Source: Planctomycetota bacterium
GTDB taxonomy: Bacteria > Planctomycetota > PUPC01 > JABMSA01 > JAUWKK01
Direction of reading: 5' to 3'
NCBI GenBank assembly: GCA_030614245.1
Contig: JAUWKK010000110.1
Span: 1-8,065, forward strand
Length of the DNA: 8,065 bases
Below the pieces are notes generated by a model. That model did not search any database. It was not told the origin of the DNA and saw nothing but the letters and a program-made list of their open reading frames with translations. Every line of letters starts with the position of its first letter. The stretch's first letter is position 1. Position numbers and translations under genes: made by a program. This document shows positions 1-6,101 of this stretch, in pieces.

Positions 1-36
1 CCCCTCCAGGGCGGCTCGGTTTTTTCCGCTCCTCAA

Positions 37-54
37 CTGGGGCTGAAGCCCCAG
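37..54. repeat. Perfect palindrome, GGGGC/GCCCC core
   Basis: CTGGGGCT, a GA spacer and AGCCCCAG form a perfect 8-bp inverted repeat with a 2-nt centre. Very short GC-rich palindromes of this kind are often dispersed REP-like repeats in intergenic DNA, but only one copy is visible here. There is no downstream T-run in either direction that would make it a convincing intrinsic terminator. Confidence 0.6.
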
Positions 55-66
55 CCTTTATCCCCC

Positions 67-100
67 CGCTGCTTCGCAGCGAAGAGGCGAGGCATCTCGC
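67..100. repeat. Overlapping small hairpins
   Basis: CGCTGC-TTC-GCAGCG (67-81) is a perfect 6-bp hairpin. It overlaps a second, mutually exclusive one, CTTCG-CAG-CGAAG (72-84). GCGAG-GCAT-CTCGC (87-100) follows directly. Together with the palindrome at 37-54 this makes a compact cluster of stems in non-coding DNA. Its function is unknown; a palindromic intergenic repeat is the simplest explanation. Confidence 0.5.
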
Positions 101-276
101 GCGTGCCGGACGCTGACGCTCACATTCGCGCCTGACGGCCAGCAATTTTTCGCCAGCCCGAGCGTTCAACACATCCTCATATTCGCGGCACACAAGATAC
201 CCCACGATAGGGACTCAGACTCGCCGAACCGAGCGAGCAGGCGTTCAGCGTTCAGAATAATCTCGAAAGTAGGCAG

Positions 277-304
277 TTGCAAAATGTCGGCCGGTGATTA
301 TACT
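277..304 (+). promoter_or_regulatory. Sigma-70-like promoter for the DUF1080 gene
   Basis: A -35 box TTGCAA (277-282, 4/6 to consensus) and a -10 box TATACT (299-304, 5/6) are separated by 16 nt. Transcription would start near 311, giving a leader of about 50 nt that includes the ribosome-binding site at 348-354. It is the best match in the upstream region and sits in a locally AT-richer patch. Assignment is by consensus only. Confidence 0.5.
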
Positions 305-347
305 TAGCGCATGGCTTGGTGAATGTAGAGATTGGCTGTTAGACCTG

Positions 348-354
348 AAAGGAG
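348..354 (+). promoter_or_regulatory. Ribosome-binding site deciding the start at 362
   Basis: AAAGGAG lies 7 nt before the ATG at 362. This supports that ATG over an in-frame TTG at 332, which would place the Shine-Dalgarno sequence inside the coding region and add ten residues in front of a clean signal peptide. Confidence 0.8.
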
Positions 355-361
355 TTCCACG

Positions 362-1678
362 ATGCGTATGCGACACTTGGCTTTGATGGGGGCTTTCCTG
401 GCGGCGATGCTTCTTGTGTTACCGGTGCAAGCTCAGAACGAGCCGCCGAAGGGCTTCACCGCACTCTTCAACGGCAAGGACCTCTCCGGCTGGCACGGAA
501 TGCACCATTTCGATCCGCGCAGGCTCTGGGCAATGAGCGAGAAAGAGCGCGCGAAGAAGCTCGCAGGCGACACGAAGAGTATGCGGCAGAACTGGCGCGT
601 CGAGAACGGCGAGCTTGTAAATAACGGCCACGGTGCATATCTAACCACCGATAAGGACTACGGCGACATCGAATTCATGATCGACTACAAGACCGTGCCG
701 AAGGCCGACAGCGGCATCTATCTCCGGGCCACCCCGCAGGTGCAGATATGGGACTATACGAAAGCGGGCGGCAAGTGGCGCATCGGCGCCGACAAAGGCT
801 CCGGCGGACTCTTCAACAACGATGGGGGCTCTCCGGGCAGGGACCCGCTGGTCCTGGCCGATAAGCCGTTCGGCCAGTGGAACTCGCTCCGCATCATCCA
901 GATCGGCTCGCGCACGACGGTCTATCTCAACGGCAAGCTGGTGGTGGACCACGCGGTGATGGCGAACTACTGGGATCGCAAGCGCCCGCTTTTTGCGAAG
1001 GGGCCGATCCAGTTGCAGACGCACGGCGGCGAAATCCGCTGGCGCAACGTTTTCATCCGCGAGATTCCGCCCGAGGATGCCAACGAGGTCCTGCAGAAGC
1101 GCGACGACGACGGCTTCAATTCCGTCTTCAATGGCAGGGATTTCACCGGGTGGGCCGGGCCGCTGGAGAATTACGAGATAAAAGACGGCGCCATCATCTG
1201 CAAGCCTCACAAGGGCGGTACTATCTATACGAAAGAGGAATACGGCGATTTCGTCGCGCGTTTCGAGTTCAAGCTCCCGCCAGGCGGCAACAACGGCTTG
1301 GCGATCCGACATCCCGGCAGGGGCAATCCCGCCTATGACGGAATGTGCGAACTCCAGGTGCTCGACAATACCGCTGCCAGGTGGTCGAAGCTCGATCCGC
1401 GACAGTACCACGGCTGCGCATACGGGATGGTCGCCGCCCACCGGGGATACCTCCGGCCCGTAGGGCAATGGAACTTCCAGCAGGTCACCGTCAAGGGCTC
1501 CACCATCAAGGTTGAGCTAAACGGCACGATCATTCTCGACACGGACCTGAGCAAAGTGACGAAGTACATGGGCAACAGCCCGCATCCCGGCAAAGACCGC
1601 AAGAAAGGCCACTTCGGCTTCGCTGGCCACAGCGATCCGGTGCAGTTCCGCAACATACGCATCAAGCCCCTCGAGTAG
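362..1678 (+). CDS. Secreted protein with two DUF1080 (3-keto-disaccharide hydrolase) domains
   Basis: This is a 438-residue exported protein. The N-terminus (MRMRH, then a hydrophobic run LALMGAFLAAMLLVLPV) is a signal peptide with likely cleavage after Ala24 (VQA). Two copies of the DUF1080 (PF06439) jelly-roll fold follow. The first spans about residues 31-240: it opens with GFTALFNGKDLSGW, has a long insert with HHFDPRRLW, then WRVENGELV, YGDIEF and DSGIYLR. The second spans about 251-438: GFNSVFNGRDFTGW, YGDFVARFEFKLP, a GNNGLAIR motif, and it ends RNIRIKPLE. Some members of this domain family are linked to cleavage of 3-keto-glycosides, and many are simply predicted glycan-active or lectin-like proteins. 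The two-domain form is common in planctomycetes. Substrate cannot be told from sequence. It has its own promoter and Shine-Dalgarno site and does not overlap a neighbour. The family call is very secure, the activity much less so. Confidence 0.96.
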   Translation: MRMRHLALMGAFLAAMLLVLPVQAQNEPPKGFTALFNGKDLSGWHGMHHFDPRRLWAMSEKERAKKLAGDTKSMRQNWRVENGELVNNGHGAYLTTDKDYGDIEFMIDYKTVPKADSGIYLRATPQVQIWDYTKAGGKWRIGADKGSGGLFNNDGGSPGRDPLVLADKPFGQWNSLRIIQIGSRTTVYLNGKLVVDHAVMANYWDRKRPLFAKGPIQLQTHGGEIRWRNVFIREIPPEDANEVLQKRDDDGFNSVFNGRDFTGWAGPLENYEIKDGAIICKPHKGGTIYTKEEYGDFVARFEFKLPPGGNNGLAIRHPGRGNPAYDGMCELQVLDNTAARWSKLDPRQYHGCAYGMVAAHRGYLRPVGQWNFQQVTVKGSTIKVELNGTIILDTDLSKVTKYMGNSPHPGKDRKKGHFGFAGHSDPVQFRNIRIKPLE

Positions 1679-1763
1679 CGCGCAAGCAGGACAGATTTCC
1701 GTGCTTTCCGTGATTGCGGCGGGCCTTCGCCCACGAATCGACCCAGTTCCGGCTGTTTGTCGC

Positions 1764-1792
1764 TTGATAAAGAAAATATAGGGCGGTATTCT
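1764..1792 (+). promoter_or_regulatory. Sigma-70-like distal promoter of the VIT-VWA gene
   Basis: TTGATA (1764-1769, 5/6 to the -35 consensus) and TATTCT (1787-1792, 4/6 to the -10 consensus) are separated by an ideal 17 nt. Transcription would start near 1799, about 240 nt before the start codon. The surrounding DNA is clearly more AT-rich than the coding sequence. Confidence 0.45.
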
Positions 1793-1965
1793 TTCTTAGT
1801 GCCGGCGTTAAGAAAGATTCGTTTCTTTAGGGCGATTGCCCAGCAGTATCTCTCCGTGGGGCAGGCGGGGCCGTTGTAGGGCCATTCTAACTTATGACCG
1901 GCTCCGTTTCCGGTCTTGGCCGGGAATGCCACCCGAAAATTATTCTGCGTCCGGCGAAAAAATGT

Positions 1966-1993
1966 TGAACCTCGCGCTGCTTCCATGCGTCTA
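1966..1993 (+). promoter_or_regulatory. ECF-sigma-like proximal promoter of the VIT-VWA gene
   Basis: TGAACC (1966-1971) and CGTCTA (1988-1993) are separated by 16 nt. A GAAC-type -35 with a GTC-type -10 at 15-17 nt is the general pattern of promoters read by extracytoplasmic-function sigma factors. A run of six A residues lies just upstream of the -35. Transcription would begin near 2000, giving a leader of about 40 nt that contains the AAGGAGG site. No sigma-factor gene is in the window, so the cognate factor is unknown. Confidence 0.5.
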
Positions 1994-2028
1994 CAACTAT
2001 GAGAGCAACCGGTGTTCGTTGGATATTC

Positions 2029-2035
2029 AAGGAGG
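2029..2035 (+). promoter_or_regulatory. Ribosome-binding site deciding the start at 2042
   Basis: AAGGAGG lies 6 nt before the ATG at 2042. The in-frame GTG at 2012 lies upstream of this site, and the in-frame ATG at 2036 directly abuts it with no spacing, so 2042 is the best start. Confidence 0.85.
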
Positions 2036-2041
2036 ATGATC

Positions 2042-5000
2042 ATGTTGCGTATGGCACGTATCTCGCTATTTATTATAATGACAGCGTTGTTAGGATTCGG
2101 CGGCGAGCAGGCCGAAGTCGATCCGATGACGAAGCACGTAACTCAAGGTGCATTGCGGATTTCGCAGGCTGATGGAGCGGTGGTGCAGTGTCCGCTGAAG
2201 CATACCGACGTGCAGGCCCAGATTTCCGGCTTCGTCGCACGCGTTCGCGTCACGCAGACGTTCCTCAATCCGCTCGACGAGAAGATAGAGGCGGTCTACG
2301 TCTTCCCGCTTCCGCACAAGTCGGCCGTCGATGACATGACAATGGTAATAGGGGACCGCAAGGTCGTCGGGATAATCAAGCGCCGCGCCGAGGCCCGGCA
2401 GATATACGAACAGGCTCTGGCAAGGGGCCAGCGGGCCGCGCTTCTCGAACAGGAGCGCCCGAACATCTTCACGCAGTCGGTGGCGAATATCGGCCCGAAA
2501 CAGGAGATCAAGATCGAGATCAGCTACGTTGACGTGCTCGAATACGATATGGGCGTGTACACGTTCCATTTCCCGATGGGGGTCGGCCCGAGGTTCATTC
2601 CGGGCGGCACGACTACGCCAGAGGGCGGTGCCAAGCCCGTCCCCCGCGTGCCCGATGCCGACAGGATAACGCCGCCGTACATCAAACCGACCGAGCGCAA
2701 CGGGCACGATATCTCGCTCGCATTAGCACTCGATGCGGGCGTGCATCTTCGCGACCTGAAGTCCACCAATCACCAGGACAAGATCACCAGCACCGGCGAT
2801 ACGGCAGCCAGCATCAGCATAACCCCGGCCGATTCGTTTCCCAACAAGGATTTCGTGCTCAAGTACAAGGTGGTCGGCGAGAAGCCCGAGATGGCCGTGC
2901 TGACGCATACCGACCTCAGCGGCGGCGGCTATTTCATGCTCATGGTGCAGCCGAAAGAGGACGAACGACTCAAGCAGAGCCCGCCGCGCGAGATATGCTT
3001 CCTGATAGATATCTCGGGCTCGATGTCGGGCAGGCCGACCGAGGTCGTCCGCAACACGATGCAGCACATGCTGAAGCTGTGCAAACCGCAGGATTCCGTC
3101 CAGGTGGTCACGTTCGCCGGCCAGGCTAAGAAACTGTTCGAGAAACCCGTGCCGGTCACGAACGCCAACATCAGCAAGGCCCTGAGCTTCACGCGCAGAA
3201 TCCGTGGGGGCGGCGGAACGCATATGCTCAAGGGCATCAAGATGGCGATCAACCAGCCGCTCGATCCCAAGCGCGTCCGCATCGTCATTATGCTCACCGA
3301 CGGTTTCATCGGCAACGAGGCCGAGATCATCGCCGAGGTCGGCCGCAGTTGCGGCGATCACATACGCTTCTGGTGCATGGGCATCGGAAGCTCGGTCAAC
3401 AGGTTCCTCGTCGACGGCGTTGCGAAGCAGGGCGGCGGTATGTCGAAGGTGCTCGGCCTGAACGACCCGCAGAAAGAGACGGCGCAGGAGATAATGATGC
3501 GCATTCATCGCGCGCAGCTTGCCGACATCCGCATCGACTGGGGCGGCCTGTGGGTATTCGAGACCTATCCGGCGAAGAGACCCGAGCTCTGGGCCGGGCG
3601 GCCCGTCGTAGTCTTCGGCCGATACGAAGCCGGCGGCATCGGCAACACGATCAAAATAACGGGCAAGGTCGAGGGCGAGCCCGCCGAGTGGCCGCTGACG
3701 GTCGATCTGCCCACCAAGATGCCCGACAACGAGGTACTCGAAAAAGTCTGGGCACGCCGAAAGATCGAAGACCTGATGCACCAGACCTACTACCAGGGCT
3801 CGCCCGAAGTCGAGGAGACCGTCACGCAAATCGCGTTGGACTACAGGCTGATGAGCCAGTATACGAGCTTCGTGGCTGTGGACGAGGCCGATGCCGGGGA
3901 CCTCACCGAGACCGCCCGGCCGCCCAGGCGAATGCTCGTGCCCGTGCCGATACCCGAAGGTACTCGATACGAGGGCTTCTTCGGCGCCGGCGGCGGCGGC
4001 ACACCCGGTGAGTTCGTCGACGAGTTCGCCCTTGAACATGTAAAGGAGTCTGGATTTCGCATGTCTTTGAGCGGGGGGCGAGGCGGCCGTGGGCGGCTGC
4101 GCGCAATGCCCAGAATGCCAGGCAAAGACATGTCGCGCAGGGCGGGGATCTATTTTGCCATACCCCCTGCGCAACCGGGACGGGTCTCGGTCCCGAGGCC
4201 GACATCACTCAGCGGTGGACGCATGCTCGGGCTGGCTGCAAAGACCACCAACGGCCTTGCACGTGTCGAGCGCGAGCGTCGGCCGGTGTTCACGGGCACC
4301 CCAATGAGAAGGGGCAGCCTGGCAATGAGTGAGGTTCACGGTCGCGGTTGGGGATACGTATATGAGAGAATCCTCGCTGACCAGCAGGGCGAGACCCTCA
4401 AACGAGCCGCGAACGTGATGAAGCGGGCCGAAGAGATGAAGAAGAAAGACGCAACGCAGCGGGCGAAGGCGATGTTCGCCTATGCTTATCTGCTCGACCA
4501 GGCTGCGGGCGGCGCAAAGCATTCGGCGAAAGCGCTCGAGGCAATCGAGCAGATCAACAGCAAGCTCGTCGAGACATGGGCGAAGGAAACACCGGCCCTC
4601 AAGAAGAAGCTCAATCTCGTCATCCGCGACAAGTCGTTCAAGGAAGCCATCAGCGCAATCGCCGGGGCATCGGGCCTGAAGATCAGCCTGAAGGCCGGCA
4701 GCATCGAGGATGCCCGCACCATTCTCAACCGCAAAGACCTCCGCGTGACGTTCCTCGATCTCCGCCACGCGACGACGAGCCAGGCGCTCGACTGGCTCCT
4801 GACGCCCGTTCGCATGACCTGGACGGCCACGAAGGGGACGGTTCTCGTCGGCACGGCTCGCCGAGGCAACCTCAAGTCCGCCTGGGTTTACGACGTCAGC
4901 ATTCTGGCGCTGCCGCTGGCCGAAGAGACTAAGAAGATCAAGGAGTCGCGGAAGCGCAGCGAGTTCGCGAAGAGCAACGCCGAAGAGTTCATGCGCGGCG

Positions 5001-5917
5001 TGCGGGTCGGGCTGGCAGTGGATGACGCCGCCGCCTGCTGGTATGCCCCCGGACAACTGCTGCTCGCCGGCGATGCGGACCTGCACGAGCGGGCCGTGAA
5101 GCTCTTTGATGATCTCTCGCGGCTCAAGCCCGAAATGCGCGAGGGGCTGAAGCAGCTTCAGCGAGTCACCAGTAACCGTGCGTCGCAACGGAAGGACCTT
5201 CGTGCGAAGATGATCGCCGCCAACGAGAAGGCCCGCGTCTACGATTCGATAGCGGTGTTCAGTTGGAGGCTGCTGGCCGCGGCCGCCGGCGGCGAGCTCG
5301 ACCTCGAGGCCCTGACCGAACTCCAGATCGCGTGGAACCATCCGGCGACGGCCGGCTTCCTGAAGGGCAAGGGCACGGTCGCGGCGTTGAGGTCGGCCTG
5401 GGCCATAGGCGAAGCCTCGCGGGCACTGCCGAAAAACGCCGAACTGGCCCAGCTTGCGAAGTCCGTCCGCAAGAAATCGCGCAAGGCCGCTGAAAACGCA
5501 CTCGAACTGCTCAAGGAATCGCCCGAGGATATCCCGGCGTTCTTCAAGGCGCTGTATGGAGCGATGGCTCTCAGCGATGATGCCGGTTATGTCGGCAAGG
5601 CTCGCGCACTGCTAAAGCGGTCGAAGGCCAAGAAGTCGCCGCTTGCCCCGATGCGCACAATCGCCGCAGGGCTGCTCGCCCCCGCAAAGGAGATCGATCG
5701 GAAAGGACTCGAGGATGTCATCCGTGCCGGCGTGCGCGGGGACGACGCCATCGTGCTGAGCGCACTTGCCTGCCGCCGCGCGGGCGGCGATCTCTGGAGC
5801 CTGTTCCGGGCTGAGGCCAGGCGGCTCCTCGGCGGGCAGCCGCTCTCGGGCGACGTCATCGTCCTCGTGAACAGCCTCGGCAAGCCCGGCCTGCCGATAG
5901 TGGCGGCGGCGAAATAA
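2042..5917 (+). CDS. Large exported VIT-VWA protein with C-terminal STN/secretin-like domains
   Basis: This is a 1291-residue protein. Residues 1-24 (MLRMAR, then ISLFIIMTALLGF, with possible cleavage after EQA) form an export signal. About 45-175 is a VIT domain (VTQTFLNP, EAVYVFPLP, ARQIYEQA, RPNIFTQSV). About 318-490 is a VWA domain with a complete metal site: Asp323, Ser325 and Ser327 (DISGSMS), Thr393 (GGGTH) and Asp420 (LTDG). A beta-rich part and the conserved IALDYRLMSQYTSFVAVDE (about 597-615) close the usual VIT-VWA unit. A Gly/Arg-rich linker (about 640-770) and helices (770-850) follow. About 855-942 resembles an STN domain (LNLVIRDKSFKEAI, ALDWLLTPVRMTW, GTVLVGT), and about 945-1025 resembles a secretin N1-type module (WYAPGQLLLAGDADLHERAVKLFDDL). 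The rest is helical. No LPXTG or C-terminal membrane anchor is seen. VWA proteins usually bind ligands or partners through the metal. The VIT-VWA call is certain, the C-terminal domains are my inference. Confidence 0.95.
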   Translation: MLRMARISLFIIMTALLGFGGEQAEVDPMTKHVTQGALRISQADGAVVQCPLKHTDVQAQISGFVARVRVTQTFLNPLDEKIEAVYVFPLPHKSAVDDMTMVIGDRKVVGIIKRRAEARQIYEQALARGQRAALLEQERPNIFTQSVANIGPKQEIKIEISYVDVLEYDMGVYTFHFPMGVGPRFIPGGTTTPEGGAKPVPRVPDADRITPPYIKPTERNGHDISLALALDAGVHLRDLKSTNHQDKITSTGDTAASISITPADSFPNKDFVLKYKVVGEKPEMAVLTHTDLSGGGYFMLMVQPKEDERLKQSPPREICFLIDISGSMSGRPTEVVRNTMQHMLKLCKPQDSVQVVTFAGQAKKLFEKPVPVTNANISKALSFTRRIRGGGGTHMLKGIKMAINQPLDPKRVRIVIMLTDGFIGNEAEIIAEVGRSCGDHIRFWCMGIGSSVNRFLVDGVAKQGGGMSKVLGLNDPQKETAQEIMMRIHRAQLADIRIDWGGLWVFETYPAKRPELWAGRPVVVFGRYEAGGIGNTIKITGKVEGEPAEWPLTVDLPTKMPDNEVLEKVWARRKIEDLMHQTYYQGSPEVEETVTQIALDYRLMSQYTSFVAVDEADAGDLTETARPPRRMLVPVPIPEGTRYEGFFGAGGGGTPGEFVDEFALEHVKESGFRMSLSGGRGGRGRLRAMPRMPGKDMSRRAGIYFAIPPAQPGRVSVPRPTSLSGGRMLGLAAKTTNGLARVERERRPVFTGTPMRRGSLAMSEVHGRGWGYVYERILADQQGETLKRAANVMKRAEEMKKKDATQRAKAMFAYAYLLDQAAGGAKHSAKALEAIEQINSKLVETWAKETPALKKKLNLVIRDKSFKEAISAIAGASGLKISLKAGSIEDARTILNRKDLRVTFLDLRHATTSQALDWLLTPVRMTWTATKGTVLVGTARRGNLKSAWVYDVSILALPLAEETKKIKESRKRSEFAKSNAEEFMRGVRVGLAVDDAAACWYAPGQLLLAGDADLHERAVKLFDDLSRLKPEMREGLKQLQRVTSNRASQRKDLRAKMIAANEKARVYDSIAVFSWRLLAAAAGGELDLEALTELQIAWNHPATAGFLKGKGTVAALRSAWAIGEASRALPKNAELAQLAKSVRKKSRKAAENALELLKESPEDIPAFFKALYGAMALSDDAGYVGKARALLKRSKAKKSPLAPMRTIAAGLLAPAKEIDRKGLEDVIRAGVRGDDAIVLSALACRRAGGDLWSLFRAEARRLLGGQPLSGDVIVLVNSLGKPGLPIVAAAK

Positions 5918-6101
5918 TAGCAGAGCGGACAACTGGCCCCCTGAAAAGGCGAGACACCCGACGAAATCGCGGCAGCGCATCACACACTCGTTGCCGCATA
6001 GAGGTGTCTTGCTGTCAGGGGGGCACTATGCCCTTCTGCCACGCAGGCAAGACGGGACAAGCAGCGCTCTCTCACTTTCCCGCCCGCGAGTGTATCGCAT
6101 C
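5918..6101. other. Convergent intergenic region
   Basis: These 184 nt separate two converging genes. Most of the left half is the nested hairpin annotated at 5937-6022. The remainder (6023-6101) shows only a weak TGCC-ACGCA-GGCA stem at 6037-6049 and no T-run suited to an intrinsic terminator on either strand. No small gene is supported. Confidence 0.7.
5937..6022 (+). ncRNA. Nested 86-nt hairpin after the VIT-VWA gene
   Basis: Three stacked stems share one axis. The outer stem is CCCCCTGA (5937-5944) with TCAGGGGG (6015-6022), 8 bp. The middle stem is 5948-5958 with 6003-6013, 11 bp including two G-U wobbles (5948-6013 and 5951-6010). The inner stem is GCGGCAGCG (5969-5977) with CGTTGCCGC (5989-5997), 9 bp including one wobble (5975-5991), closed by an 11-nt loop. 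The three imperfect pairs within the stems are G-U on the plus strand and would be A-C mismatches on the minus strand, which favours an RNA made with the VIT-VWA transcript. It begins 20 nt after that gene's stop and has no T-run. It could be a 3'-UTR structure, a factor-dependent terminator or mRNA stabiliser, a small RNA, or a palindromic repeat element. Confidence 0.45.

Larger units (their letters stand above)
1..276. other. Non-coding left flank with small palindromes
   Basis: No convincing reading frame is present on either strand. The stretch holds short palindromes (annotated separately), a tandem GACGCT pair at 109-120, and three copies of GCGTTCA: one at 162-168 and two in tandem at 241-254. 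The tandem pair lies 22 nt upstream of the -35 box of the promoter for the DUF1080 gene. Apart from these repeats nothing else is recognisable. It probably separates an unseen upstream gene from the DUF1080 gene. Confidence 0.6.
1679..2041. other. 363-nt intergenic region with two candidate promoters
   Basis: No coding frame here has a ribosome-binding site or a recognisable product. A weak GGGC-CTTC-GCCC hairpin follows the upstream gene but has no T-run. The second half holds a sigma-70-like promoter, small stems (AAGAAA/TTTCTT at 1810-1827; GACCGG/CCGGTC at 1896-1915) and an ECF-like promoter. Transcription from the distal promoter would give a leader of about 240 nt, long enough for post-transcriptional control, but no known riboswitch family was recognised. 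Confidence 0.7.

Noticed and set aside
641..1468. 275-codon minus-strand open frame within the DUF1080 gene
   Set aside because: It is the antisense shadow of conserved DUF1080 sequence and its product resembles no family.
1714..1735. Possible intrinsic terminator after the DUF1080 gene
   Set aside because: The GGGC-CTTC-GCCC stem is only 4 bp and is not followed by a T-run.
1836..2039. 67-codon frame in the gap before the VIT-VWA gene
   Set aside because: It has no Shine-Dalgarno site, its composition is random, and it covers both the ECF-like promoter and the ribosome-binding site of the next gene.
1799..2041. Riboswitch in the long leader of the VIT-VWA gene
   Set aside because: Only two short stems are visible (1810-1827 and 1896-1915) and none of the conserved cores of known riboswitch classes was recognised.
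2723..4174. 483-codon open frame on the minus strand within the VIT-VWA gene
   Set aside because: It is antisense to a well-conserved domain region, has no ribosome-binding site and gives a low-complexity, His/Ala/Arg-rich product typical of the reverse frame of GC-rich genes.
5860..5917. Sortase or PEP-CTERM type anchor at the end of the VIT-VWA protein
   Set aside because: The C-terminus ends GKPGLPIVAAAK with no LPXTG or PEP motif, no hydrophobic span and no basic tail pattern of a sorting signal.
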